DNA of 64,000 nucleotides, taken from NCBI RefSeq assembly GCF_004135205.1, contig NZ_CP035490.1, forward strand, positions 6,501,501 through 6,565,500. Direction: 5' to 3'. Numbering within the stretch: the first letter of the stretch is position 1; every line of letters begins with the position of its first letter. A program made the position numbers and the translations under genes. This DNA comes from Hahella sp. KA22 (GTDB taxonomy: Bacteria; Pseudomonadota; Gammaproteobacteria; Pseudomonadales; Oleiphilaceae). A model generated the notes under the pieces. It was not told the DNA's origin. It saw only the letters and a list, made by a program, of their open reading frames with translations, and searched no databases. Shown piece by piece: positions 44,101 through 52,669 of this stretch.

Positions 44101-46863
44101 CAGCTCGTCATCGCCGCCTTCGCCTATCAGGGTGTCGTTCCCGCCCAACCCCTCCATGCGATTGCGCTCGTGCGTTCCATACACCGTGTCGTTTCCTTCC
44201 GTTAGGCCCGCGATCTTCACTTCGCTCTGCTCTTTCAACAGATCCTGCAGCAGCATCGCCGTTCCTTCGATCTCGATCTCTTCGATCTGATAAACATCGC
44301 GAGAATAGTGGTTCTTGATCGTCACCTGCTCACCGCCGGTTCCAATCGTCATCACCAGGTCCGCTCCATGACGCGTAAAGCTCAGGTCCTCTTTCTTGAT
44401 CCCCGCTCCCAGTTTCAAGCGGTTCATCAAGCTATGATCATCGTCATAGTTGTGAATCAGGTCCTGGCCGTCGCCCAGGTTGAACTCAAAGACGTCCGCG
44501 CCACGCTCTCCATTCAGCACGTCATTGCCTGCGCCGCCGTGCAACACATCCGCGCCTGTGCCGCCCACCAGCACGTCATCACCCGCGCCGCCCAGCAGCA
44601 CGTCGTCGTCACCACCGCCTTCCAAACGGTCATTACCAGCTAAGCCAATTAATATATTGAAGCCAGAGTCGCCTTTTTCTGTGGTATCTGCATCGGATAA
44701 GTTGGAGATATCACCGCTAAATCTATTGATATGCTGAATTAACTCATCAACCGCCGCCTCGCCATTTACTCTCCGCAAGCGCTCCAGTTGAGACTCAAGT
44801 ATGGCGACGCCATTGCGCCACCCAGCTTTAAAAAGCCTTTCTCCATTAAAGTGGAATAACTCAGCAACGTCATAAGTAGCGTTTAATAAATCCGCACTCT
44901 CTTTCTGCTTTATAAATTCTTCTAGGCCGCTGAAGTCCACACCTAGTTCGCCATTATCATTGACGTTAAGCTGCAACTTATCCAGATAAGGCCTAAGGCG
45001 AGTCTGATTTGCCAATGAGGAATATATCGAAGATGATAATAACTGATAAGATTTGTCTATAAAGACTATTTGCTGCTCACTAAAACCAAAGGCTTTTTGC
45101 GTAATAATAATGGGTCCAAAAGCTACCCCCATTCTATATCTGCGTCCTGTACTTCCAACTTTCAGGCTCACATCTGATATTCCGTTCTTTTGATCTTCTT
45201 CAAATCCGAATTCAAAAAAGTTTTCACCATTAAATACTTCCAGAACTCGAATCTTAGCCAGAGTGTTTAGCTGAACATCAGCTGCATAGTCTCCGACTTT
45301 CAAGTCATATCCTGAGATAGTATTAAGGTAATTAGGCCTATCCGATGTACCTCCAGAACTGCTATTGCTATCTTTATCAACAATCCATACATCTGCAGTA
45401 TTTGTAGACTCAGGACTCGATATTCTAAACTCAACATCCCGAATTCCCATCTTGGCGTCAGCGATGCGCTCCAACCAGTCATCGAAGTCGGCGCTATCCG
45501 CCCATACGTCGATCAGCTTATCCAGCAACCCGAGTTGCGCATCTCTAGTCGATGCATTTGCATATTCTGTTAGCACTTCCGCCAGGTCTGAATTTAATGC
45601 CGCAGCCTCGATCAGGTCGCGCACGGCGCCTGACCCTGCCATATCAGGCAACCCTTGAAGGGCTTCAGGGATCGCAATCGTGTCCGTGAATTCTCTATAA
45701 AAATTATTCGATGACAGGTTTAAGCTTTCCGCCGCTCCCGTTTCCCCAGTTGTTCCATCAGACTTCGTAAATTGACCTTGCGCTATTGACTGGTTGCCAT
45801 TGCCAACATTAATTGTCCCTTCCTTATGGGATGTACCAATTGCAGTGATACCCAAATCTGACAGTTTGAAAAGTTCATTGGCCTGACTTTCGCCGTCCTG
45901 ATTCAAATCTCTCCATACACGAAGACCCCCAAACTGGGCGTCACTTGCATTAACAACACCGTCACCGTTGCTATCCATATCAGCCAACGCGTCAAAGCCG
46001 TTCTTGGCTTTATCTCCATTAGTCTTGATGGTGTTATCTCCAAACAACTCGGAGCCATTATCCACAACGCCATTGCCGTTACGATCAAGAACTAATATGC
46101 CATCATCGGACTTAATCCAGCCTGACGCATTCTTAATGCCATCGCCATCATGATCGAAAAGGACAGAGCCATCCGCTGGAGTTGTTTCTATACCGTCTCC
46201 ATCTAGATCCAAAATCAACGGATCTTTACGTTGAACCCAGCTCTTTCCTTTATGAAACTCATTATTGGATTCCGGATCTATTCCCGCCCTCATTTTCTGT
46301 TTCAACCACTCTGTGTGCGACAGCGTAGTTTCGCCATTGACAAATGCTTCATTCCAAGCAGCTCTTGTGGCGAATAGTTGCCCAGTAAAAGAGCCCTCTA
46401 TCACATCATAAGCCTTATCAGCCCACTCCTCGACTGTCATTTCGAAAGCGGTGAAACCAACATCTACAGATAATTCAAGCCCTTTATCCGGCGTATACTC
46501 AAGAACTAATTCACCCTTTATACCAACGGGAATAATTCCATATAATCGGGTACTGACACCAAAGTCTGGACTATCATACCGGACCTTATCCAGTTGCACG
46601 CCATTTGGGCCAATAGTCGCATCAAGCTTAAGATTAGAGGTGGCCCCCAAAGAAGCGTCTAAAGAGATCTTTCCATCACTACTAATACTGATTTCACTAT
46701 CGCCAAACTTAATAGTTCCGCTAGCATTTCCATCACCAAAGTGAACTTTTCCATTCTCGCCACTGATGTCGACCTTGCCATCTGGAGAAATCTGAATAGA
46801 GCCTCCAGCACCATCATTTATGGTTACACTTCCATCAGTTCCAATATTAATTCCTGCGCTCAC
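41101..46863 (-). CDS. Giant RTX protein with 201-residue tandem repeats
   Basis: This 1920-residue protein starts at GTG 46863 with TAGGAG six bases upstream. There is no N-terminal signal peptide, as expected for type I export. Residues about 1-170 are novel to me. Residues about 215-340 hold EF-hand-like loops (DLDGDGIETT, DHDGDGIKN, DRNGNGVVDNG, DLNQDGES). The region 345-740 is unassigned. From about 740 the protein is five 201-residue units, each a block of RTX nonapeptides plus a calcium-binding-associated segment (LKLGAGIKKEDLSFTRHG to YQIEEIEIEG). The C-terminal 60 residues match the second RTX protein. No catalytic domain was recognised. Confidence 0.87.
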   Translation of the reverse strand: MSAGINIGTDGSVTINDGAGGSIQISPDGKVDISGENGKVHFGDGNASGTIKFGDSEISISSDGKISLDASLGATSNLKLDATIGPNGVQLDKVRYDSPDFGVSTRLYGIIPVGIKGELVLEYTPDKGLELSVDVGFTAFEMTVEEWADKAYDVIEGSFTGQLFATRAAWNEAFVNGETTLSHTEWLKQKMRAGIDPESNNEFHKGKSWVQRKDPLILDLDGDGIETTPADGSVLFDHDGDGIKNASGWIKSDDGILVLDRNGNGVVDNGSELFGDNTIKTNGDKAKNGFDALADMDSNGDGVVNASDAQFGGLRVWRDLNQDGESQANELFKLSDLGITAIGTSHKEGTINVGNGNQSIAQGQFTKSDGTTGETGAAESLNLSSNNFYREFTDTIAIPEALQGLPDMAGSGAVRDLIEAAALNSDLAEVLTEYANASTRDAQLGLLDKLIDVWADSADFDDWLERIADAKMGIRDVEFRISSPESTNTADVWIVDKDSNSSSGGTSDRPNYLNTISGYDLKVGDYAADVQLNTLAKIRVLEVFNGENFFEFGFEEDQKNGISDVSLKVGSTGRRYRMGVAFGPIIITQKAFGFSEQQIVFIDKSYQLLSSSIYSSLANQTRLRPYLDKLQLNVNDNGELGVDFSGLEEFIKQKESADLLNATYDVAELFHFNGERLFKAGWRNGVAILESQLERLRRVNGEAAVDELIQHINRFSGDISNLSDADTTEKGDSGFNILIGLAGNDRLEGGGDDDVLLGGAGDDVLVGGTGADVLHGGAGNDVLNGERGADVFEFNLGDGQDLIHNYDDDHSLMNRLKLGAGIKKEDLSFTRHGADLVMTIGTGGEQVTIKNHYSRDVYQIEEIEIEGTAMLLQDLLKEQSEVKIAGLTEGNDTVYGTHERNRMEGLGGNDTLIGEGGDDELLGGAGDDTLNGGLGDDRLEGGEGNDRLEGKEGDDVLLGGAGDDVLVGGTGADVLHGGAGNDVLNGEQGADVFEFNLGDGQDQIFNYDDTSSVMNRLKLGAGIKKEDLSFTRHGVDLVMTIGTGGEQVTIKNHYSRDVYQIEEIEIEGAAMLLQDLLKEQSEVKIAGLTEGNDTVYGTHERNRMEGLGGNDILMGEGGDDELLGGAGDDTLNGGLGDDRLEGGEGNDRLEGKDGDDVLQGGAGNDTLIGGTGADVLHGGAGNDVLNGERGADVFEFNLGDGQDQIFNYDDTSSVMNRLKLGAGIKNEDLSFTRHGADLVMTIGTGGEQVTIKNHYSRDVYQIEEIEIEGTAMLLQDLLKEQSEVKIAGLTEGNDTVYGTHERNRMEGLGGNDILMGEGGDDELLGGAGDDTLNGGLGDDRLEGGEGNDRLEGKDGDDVLQGGAGNDTLIGGTGADVLHGGAGNDVLNGEQGADVFEFNLGDGQDQIFNYDDTSSVMNRLKLGAGIKKEDLSFTRHGADLVMTIGTGGEQVTIKNHYSRDVYQIEEIEIEGAAMLLQDLLKEQSEVKIAGLTEGNDTVYGTHERNRMEGLGGNDILMGEGGDDELLGGAGDDTLNGGLGDDRLEGGEGNDRLEGKDGDDVLQGGAGNDTLIGGTGADVLHGGAGNDVLNGEQGADVFEFNLGDGQDQIFNYDDTSSVMNRLKLGAGIKKEDLSFTRHGADLVMTIGTGGEQVTIKNHYSRDVYQIEEIEIEGAAMLLQDLLKEQSEVKIAGLTEGNDTVYGTHERNRMEGLGGNDILMGEGGDDELLGGAGDDTLNGGLGDDRLEGGEGNDRLEGKDGDDVLQGGAGNDTLIGGTGADVLHGGAGNDVLNGEQGADVFEFNLGDGQDQIHNYDDDHSLTNRLNLGEGIEAENLWLTRNGNALDIALLGSSGDSVRINNWYLKSHYQIEEIHTQDAMLDHSKVEALVNAMAAFGAPSGGEITLTDEERSQVNAAIAAAWQSI
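41465..44479. repeat. Five near-identical 603-bp tandem coding repeats
   Basis: The same sequence landmark recurs at 41465, 42068, 42671, 43274, 43877 and 44480, exactly 603 bp apart, giving five full units and a partial sixth. Units differ by only a few scattered bases over most of their length, including synonymous positions. A cluster of differences lies near 43930-44010, where the unit nearest the N-terminus uses a variant nonapeptide block. Confidence 0.93.
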
Positions 46864-47167
46864 TTACAACTCCTAAGTATAAATATTTTCTATATAGCGT
46901 TTTGCTATTTTACATACATAAAAACCATGAGGATCAGAGGTTCAATATCATAAGAATCTATCAAGCGAGCATTCTATAATGCCCGCTTGCCATATGACCT
47001 CCCAGGAGACAAAACTTGCCCCTGCTCTATCCAAGCCGCCAAACAACAGCGACCGCCGCTTCTCTCTAACAGCATACCTGTCTTTTCAGGCCTTTCGTCT
47101 ATATAGCAGTTAGAAATATTTCATCCATTTACCGCCAAAAAACCAGTCAATAAGATGATTAAATGAT
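46864..47167. other. Intergenic region upstream of the giant RTX gene
   Basis: There is no supported gene in these 304 bases. An interrupted hairpin pairs CAAGCG-GCATT (46962-46973) with AATGC-CGCTTG (46978-46989), 11 pairs with one mismatch and a 4-nt loop, without a U-tract. The gap probably also holds a separate promoter for the RTX genes. The DNA is AT-rich compared with its surroundings. Confidence 0.6.
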
Positions 47168-47695
47168 TCAGTACACAGACCAAGTCAACATAACTTCATC
47201 TTCTCCCCTAGGCGCTTCCACATAAGTCGCCAATGTACTTTTTAGCGTTTTCCATACACCTAACTCTTGACCGACTTTCTCTTTGGATCCAGGTGAAATC
47301 CCGACATAACGAAAGTTATCATCCAAATAAGACTTAAGGTCTCTGTGCTTTTCCACATCGAACGTTACTCTAAGGAAGCGATACCTGTCATCTCGAAAGA
47401 AAAAAGCAATGTCCTTGGCGGGAACGCCATTGAGTGACGATATACGCGTCCAACATACCCGATCTCCCAAGTCTGAAGATTCGTTCTGACAAACAAGATA
47501 AAGGTGGTCAAATTGCTGAACCAATTGGTTCTCCGTCCATCCTGGATCTGCACTAAGATTTATATTAACAGTTGAATCAAATAGTATTGAGTCAGCGACA
47601 AAATCCAGAAACCAGTCTGGTTTTTCTTCAGTTACTTTATTCCAAGCGAAATGCGCAACACCCGACAAGATCAGGATTAATACTAAGTTTTTCAT
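47168..47695 (-). CDS. Small membrane or exported protein in type I secretion operon
   Basis: This 175-residue protein is unrecognised. ATG 47695 follows the HlyD-type stop by one base (TGATATG), with GGGGGAGAGG upstream, so it is coupled to the secretion genes. The N-terminus has a hydrophobic helix (LVLILILSGVAHFAW). The body contains two Cys (LVCQNESS and RVCWTR) that could form a disulfide in the periplasm. Nothing in it resembles an RTX acyltransferase or TolC. It may be a secretion accessory or an immunity-like protein, but neither is shown. Confidence 0.75.
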   Translation of the reverse strand: MKNLVLILILSGVAHFAWNKVTEEKPDWFLDFVADSILFDSTVNINLSADPGWTENQLVQQFDHLYLVCQNESSDLGDRVCWTRISSLNGVPAKDIAFFFRDDRYRFLRVTFDVEKHRDLKSYLDDNFRYVGISPGSKEKVGQELGVWKTLKSTLATYVEAPRGEDEVMLTWSVY

Positions 47696-47696
47696 A

Positions 47697-49067
47697 TCAC
47701 CTCTCCCCCAAACTCTCCTGCTTATACCGCAACAACGGAGACAGGAAGTATTCAATTAATCGTCTTTGACCTGTTTTAATTTCGCTGGTGACGGACATGC
47801 CGGGGCTTAGGCGGACGTATTTGTTTTCCACCGTCAGTCCATCTTGTTTGAGTTTGAGTCTGGCTTTGTATACCAAGCCGAGGTTTTCGTCCTGGATGGC
47901 GTCGTCGGATAGGTCGACGAGTTCCGCGTCGATAACGCCATACTTGGTGAAGTTGAAGGTGTCTACTTTTACTTCTGCGGATTGCCCTTCCTGAACGAAG
48001 CCGATGTCTTTGTTAAGCACTAACGCCTCAACTTCCATTTCACTGTGTTCCGGTACGATTAGCATCAATTCCTGAGCCGGGGTCACAACGCCGCCAACCG
48101 TATGCACCGCTAATTGCTGGACGGTTCCATCAATGGGTGCGGTCAGGCGGGTTTGACGACTACGCTGTTCCGCCTTGATGCGTTCTTCCTGCAGCGAGGC
48201 GGCGCGGGTGTCCGCTTCCCGCCATTGCGCCAGTGTATTTTTATACTGTTCATGCAACAGGGTTTCTTGCTGAGCTTCATTGGCGGCGAGAGAGGCGCCA
48301 AGCTGCTTCAAGCGCGCTTGCTGCACCGCCAGATCCTGTTCGACTTCAATTAGCTCCTGTTTAAGCTCCAGATACTGAACACGCGAGCCTAGCTTACGGT
48401 TTTGCATGATATCCAAGGCATTCACCCGCTCCCGCAGCACTTCCAGAATACGGCTTTGCTTGGTGATCTCGGCCACGGTCATGTCATGCTCCGCGTTCAG
48501 CCGGGCCGCCTCGCGCTCCAAGGCGTTCAAACGGGCAATAAATTCGGCCGCTTCCTGTTGCAGCAAGTTGCGATGTTGCTGCTGCAGAATGGCTGGCAGC
48601 GTTTCATCTTCAGGCATGACAGGAACGTCTTTACGCTCCTGCTGCAGCCAGTCAGCCATGGCTTTGTAGCGTTGCGCCTGAGCCGCGCTTTCCCGCCACT
48701 CGCCGTCCAATCGACGCAAGTCCGCTTCCGCCTGCGCCCCATCCAGGGTTATCAGCAAGTCGCCAGCCTTGACCAGTTGACCGTCGCCAACATGAATTTT
48801 AGATATGACAGCAGTTTCCAAGGGCTGAATTGTTTTAACTCGTTCACTGGGAATGACTTTGCCCTGCGTAACGGCGACGATGTCGATCTTGCCGAAGCAC
48901 GCCCAGACCACGGCGATGCTGAATAACAGGACAATCGCCCAAAGAATGGCTCTCCCCAACGGAGACGCAGGCGTTTGCTCGATCTCAATCGCCGCCGGCA
49001 GAAACTCCAGAATTTCCTGCTGGGAAAGAATTTCTTTTTTTTGCGGTTGGGGTTGCGTCTGACTCAT
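47697..49067 (-). CDS. Type I secretion membrane fusion protein (HlyD family)
   Basis: The 456-residue protein has one N-terminal membrane helix (about 40-62; AILWAIVLLFSIAVVWACFG), a lipoyl half (IVAVTQGKVIPSERVKTIQPLE), a long periplasmic coiled-coil hairpin (about 110-300), and the second lipoyl half with beta-barrel (TAPIDGTVQQLAVHTVGGVVTPAQELMLIVP). The C-terminal LSPGMSVTSEIKTGQRRLIEYFLSP is the HlyD family signature. Its ATG overlaps the ABC transporter stop (ATGA). It bridges the ABC exporter to a TolC-type outer-membrane channel, which is not encoded here. Confidence 0.93.
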   Translation of the reverse strand: MSQTQPQPQKKEILSQQEILEFLPAAIEIEQTPASPLGRAILWAIVLLFSIAVVWACFGKIDIVAVTQGKVIPSERVKTIQPLETAVISKIHVGDGQLVKAGDLLITLDGAQAEADLRRLDGEWRESAAQAQRYKAMADWLQQERKDVPVMPEDETLPAILQQQHRNLLQQEAAEFIARLNALEREAARLNAEHDMTVAEITKQSRILEVLRERVNALDIMQNRKLGSRVQYLELKQELIEVEQDLAVQQARLKQLGASLAANEAQQETLLHEQYKNTLAQWREADTRAASLQEERIKAEQRSRQTRLTAPIDGTVQQLAVHTVGGVVTPAQELMLIVPEHSEMEVEALVLNKDIGFVQEGQSAEVKVDTFNFTKYGVIDAELVDLSDDAIQDENLGLVYKARLKLKQDGLTVENKYVRLSPGMSVTSEIKTGQRRLIEYFLSPLLRYKQESLGER

Positions 49068-51283
49068 TGTGCGCCTCCCTTCTCAGCATTACCGATAACG
49101 GCTTCGATTGGCGCAGTCGTCTCCACTTTACGTATTGCGGGAGTATGATTCTGATAGCTGTAGAGCTTGGTGTAGTAGCCACCCTGCTGCAGCAGTTGGT
49201 CATGATTACCGCTTTCCACGATTTCGCCTTTATCCACCACGATAATACGATCCGCCTGACGAACGGTGGAAAGCCGGTGCGCGATAATGAACACAGTACG
49301 GCCGCGACACATATGGCGCATGTTTTCCTGAATGACTCGCTCAGACTCATAATCCAAAGCGCTGGTGGCTTCATCAAAAATCAGAATGCGCGGATTACAG
49401 ATCAACGCCCGGGCGATGGCGATGCGCTGACGCTGACCTCCAGACAGAGACGCGCCCTGCTCGCCCACAACCGTGTCGTATCCCTGCGGCAGCTGCACGA
49501 TGAACTCATGAGCGCCGGCCAGTTTCGCAGCCTGAATAACCCGCTCCATGGGTAAGCTTGGGTCGACCAGGGCTATATTGTCTTTCACCGACCGGTTAAA
49601 TAGCCGGTTCTCCTGCAATACAACGCCAACCTGACGGCGCAGCCAGGCGGGCTCCATTTGCGCCAGATCCACGCCATCAACCAATACTCTCCCAGCTTGT
49701 GGGACATAGAGACGCTGCACCAGCTTGGTCAGCGTACTTTTGCCAGAACCGGAACGACCAACGATGCCGATAACTTCGCCCGGCTTCACGTCCAGAGACA
49801 GGTTGCGCAAGATATGAGGCTGATCAGGGCTATAACGGAAGGAGACATTCTCTAGGCTGACTTGTCCCTGGATTTGCGGCAAGGTGGTGCGGTTGGGATT
49901 ATGCCCAGGCTCCGTCGGAGTATTGAGAATGTCGCCTAGTCGCGCAATGGAGATACCCGCCTGCTGGAAGTCCTGCCACAGTTGCACGAGCTTCAGAATT
50001 GGACCGCTAACGCGCCCCGCGATCATGTTGAAAGCGATAAGCTGACCGATGCTCAAATCGTTCTGCATGACCAATGTGGCGCCAATCCACAGAATCAACA
50101 CCGTTACAATTTTATTGATTAGCTGTGCGGACTGGCTGGCGATATTGCCCAGGTTACTGGCTTTAAAAGACGCCGCGACATATGCCGCCAGATTCTCCTC
50201 CCAGCGACGCTGCATCTGCGGCTCCACAGCCATGGCTTTCACAGTTTCCATGCCGGACACGGACTCTGTTAGAAACGCCTGGTTTTCGGCCCCGCGCTTG
50301 AACTTCTCATCCAGACGGTTGCGCAGGATTGGCGTGATATAGACGGACAGCGCCACATAGAAAGGTATCGAGCCCAGCACTACCCATGTCAGGGTCGGGC
50401 TGTAAAAGTACATCACCACAAAAAAGACGATGGTGAAAAATAGATCAATCACCAGAGTCAACGCAGAACTGGTGATAAAGTTCCGAATCGTGTCCAGCTC
50501 CCGCACCCTGGCTACGGTATTGCCCACTTGGCGCATCAGGAAGTAGGAAATCGGCAGATGAATCAGGTGGTGATACAACTTAGAGCCAAGGGTCACATCA
50601 ACCCGGTTGGTGGTATGACTGAACACATAGTTCCGCAGGCCGTTCAACACCACATCAAATATAGAGAGGACAATCAGCCCGAAAGCGAGCACATCCAGTG
50701 TGGTTAAGCCCTTATGCACCAGCACTTTATCAATGATTACCTGGAAAAACAGAGGCGTAATCAACGCAAAAAGCTGGATAAAAAACGAGGCGATGATTAC
50801 ATCCCGCAACAGGGACTTATATTTGAGGATGGCGGGAATAAACCAGCTGATATCAAACTTCCCGCTCATGCCTGGCAACACTGAACGTTTCGTAATGAGG
50901 ATTAACCGTCCTGACCAAAGCGCCATAAACTCATCTTTGGATAAAGTCTGCGGGCCCTGACTTGCCGGGTCCTGAATCAGAACTTTGTCTTCCGCCGCGC
51001 GAGCAAGCACGACATAGCGTCCATCTTGCGTCGCAGCTATAGCCGGTAAAGCGATATGAGCCAGCTTCTCCCAGGAAGAAGTAAAGGCTTTGGCTTTCAA
51101 TTTCAGATGCCGGGAAGCACGGATAAGCGCCTGTTCAGTAAAGGCGTTTTCGTGAGTACCGAAGTGGTGTTGAATCTGGGCGGGATCGGCGGCGACCTGG
51201 TGAAACCGGGCCAACATCACCAACGCAGCGAGGCCGGTATCCAACCTCCCTGTGGAATTTTTTTCAGACATCCTGACTACCAT
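49064..51283 (-). CDS. Type I secretion ABC transporter (HlyB family, C39-like domain)
   Basis: The 739-residue exporter has an N-terminal C39-like domain (about 11-134) in which the protease Cys is missing (RLDTGLAALV), as in HlyB-type RTX exporters that do not cleave a leader. The membrane domain spans about 150-450. The ATPase has Walker A GRSGSGKST (509-517), signature LSGGQ (613-617), Walker B ILIFDE (633-638) and H-loop His669. It is the first gene of the operon, coupled to the fusion protein. The two RTX proteins downstream are the obvious substrates. ATG 51271 is an alternative start. Confidence 0.93.
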   Translation of the reverse strand: MVVRMSEKNSTGRLDTGLAALVMLARFHQVAADPAQIQHHFGTHENAFTEQALIRASRHLKLKAKAFTSSWEKLAHIALPAIAATQDGRYVVLARAAEDKVLIQDPASQGPQTLSKDEFMALWSGRLILITKRSVLPGMSGKFDISWFIPAILKYKSLLRDVIIASFFIQLFALITPLFFQVIIDKVLVHKGLTTLDVLAFGLIVLSIFDVVLNGLRNYVFSHTTNRVDVTLGSKLYHHLIHLPISYFLMRQVGNTVARVRELDTIRNFITSSALTLVIDLFFTIVFFVVMYFYSPTLTWVVLGSIPFYVALSVYITPILRNRLDEKFKRGAENQAFLTESVSGMETVKAMAVEPQMQRRWEENLAAYVAASFKASNLGNIASQSAQLINKIVTVLILWIGATLVMQNDLSIGQLIAFNMIAGRVSGPILKLVQLWQDFQQAGISIARLGDILNTPTEPGHNPNRTTLPQIQGQVSLENVSFRYSPDQPHILRNLSLDVKPGEVIGIVGRSGSGKSTLTKLVQRLYVPQAGRVLVDGVDLAQMEPAWLRRQVGVVLQENRLFNRSVKDNIALVDPSLPMERVIQAAKLAGAHEFIVQLPQGYDTVVGEQGASLSGGQRQRIAIARALICNPRILIFDEATSALDYESERVIQENMRHMCRGRTVFIIAHRLSTVRQADRIIVVDKGEIVESGNHDQLLQQGGYYTKLYSYQNHTPAIRKVETTAPIEAVIGNAEKGGAQ

Positions 51284-51362
51284 GACAACTAACGATGGGT
51301 GAGCGGGGGCGGATTATATTTTGATCACCCGCCTCTATCAACCATAAAAATGACAAACTGCA

Positions 51363-51378
51363 ACGGCGTTCCCGCCGT
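51363..51378 (-). terminator. Possible terminator hairpin of the zinc-ribbon operon
   Basis: ACGGCG (51363-51368) and CGCCGT (51373-51378) form a 6-bp stem with a 4-nt loop, about 107 bases after the DUF1266 gene stop. On the minus strand a short U-rich stretch follows some 15 bases later. It is weak. Confidence 0.35.
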
Positions 51379-51484
51379 CAATTTCATTGCTATGAAGAGA
51401 CGAAATTATGCCAGAGTAAAACGACAGGAGTTGACGATTGCGTGACAGGAATAAAGCAATGAACCCAGTAGGAAACAGGCGCGG

Positions 51485-52669
51485 CTAGTGCACCGCGCCA
51501 TGGTTTTCCTCTTCTTCGCCGCCTAGATCAAGGTCCCAGGGCAACTTCACCCAATAGCTGTCAGGACTGACTGTCTGACGTCGCAGCAGATTGAAAAACC
51601 TTGTCATATGCTCATCGCTGGCGTCGGATTGCCAGTACATGCGCCCGACGACGTATCCCAGGCCCATTTGCCGCCAGCTATGGTACATGCTCTGCACCGC
51701 CCGCGACGCGTGCAGGATACGCTCCCAGGCCTCCTCTTCGGACATCATGCCTACCAAATACCCCCAGCGGCACAGGGAAATATAGCGCGCGATATCCCAG
51801 GCGGCGATGCCAGCTTCGCCCAATGCGTTGGAAAAACGACGGATGATTTTCATATTAGCGCGAAGCGCTTCATCTTCATTCGCTTCCCAGGCGGCTTTGT
51901 ATTGCTCCGCCGTCAGCGGCATGACCTGCTCACGCAGCTTATCAAAGCCCGCCCGATGGCCGCCTTCGAGTAAAAAGTCCAATGTCTCCAACAGGCTGTC
52001 TCTGTCCGTCACCGACCACCATTCCTGCAACCCCTCCTTCCAGGCCTGCACGCTTTCCGGCGTCGTCACTTCACTCCCCAGCAAGTCATGCCTGGCTCGA
52101 TTGAACTCAGTCAAGATAGCGGAAACCGCCAATCCCCAGAGTTGAACGTCAGACAAGGGTTTATCAGAAGGTGTTCTGCGTGGGGAGTCATTGCCGCTAT
52201 CCGGGGCTGAGTTGGTGAAAACACGCCAGTCTCCGTCAGGGTGATGCGACCAAAGCGCCTCTATCGGCCCGAGAAATCGACCGAGGCCTTGCGGCGTGAG
52301 TCCGTCCATCGTCCAGGCCCAATGCCGCATATCCGTCGCCAGCCATTCTTCTTCACCGGCGTCGCGACGAAAGCGGAGATGCTTCGCCACGGTTTCCAGG
52401 TCGCAATGCGTCCATAAAATGCAGCCCATGGTCGCGTCACTGCTCAACCATTCCAGAAACAAAGCGCCGTCCACCCGTAAAGGCAGCAGATAGTACTGCC
52501 CTTTTTCCAGATTGTATTGCCAGCGGATTGTATGCAGACCTAGCGACACCTGCCCCACTCGCTGATAAGGAATATTTTCAGCCGGACATACCAGCCAATA
52601 GGCCTGCAGTAGCGGATCATCCACAACTCGCTCAATAACCGTTTCGCTGATTTGGTTGTGGTTTATCAT
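51485..52669 (-). CDS. DUF4123-like / DUF1266 two-domain protein
   Basis: This 394-residue protein starts at ATG 52669, which overlaps the upstream stop as ATGA. The N-terminal half (about 8-145) resembles DUF4123, the adaptor domain of type VI secretion effector chaperones: QAYWLVCPAE, YYLLPLRVDG, LETVAKHLRFRR and GRFLGPIEALW. The C-terminal half (about 195-370) matches DUF1266: WWSVTDRDSLLETLDFLLEGGHR, AWDIARYISLCRWGYL and EEEAWERILHASRAVQ. No VgrG or other T6SS gene is visible. The last 15 residues are acidic. The DUF4123 call is by eye and less certain than DUF1266. The function is unknown. Confidence 0.7.
   Translation of the reverse strand: MINHNQISETVIERVVDDPLLQAYWLVCPAENIPYQRVGQVSLGLHTIRWQYNLEKGQYYLLPLRVDGALFLEWLSSDATMGCILWTHCDLETVAKHLRFRRDAGEEEWLATDMRHWAWTMDGLTPQGLGRFLGPIEALWSHHPDGDWRVFTNSAPDSGNDSPRRTPSDKPLSDVQLWGLAVSAILTEFNRARHDLLGSEVTTPESVQAWKEGLQEWWSVTDRDSLLETLDFLLEGGHRAGFDKLREQVMPLTAEQYKAAWEANEDEALRANMKIIRRFSNALGEAGIAAWDIARYISLCRWGYLVGMMSEEEAWERILHASRAVQSMYHSWRQMGLGYVVGRMYWQSDASDEHMTRFFNLLRRQTVSPDSYWVKLPWDLDLGGEEEENHGAVH

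Noticed and set aside
42499-44205. 568-codon plus-strand ORF opposite the RTX repeats
   Set aside because: It is the antisense of the 603-bp repeats; the open frame follows from repeated Asp/Gly-rich codons on the other strand and has no ribosome binding site or homology of its own.
41465-44643. Regular repeats considered as a CRISPR array
   Set aside because: The period is 603 bp, the repeats are coding and in frame with RTX nonapeptides, and there are no spacers or cas genes.
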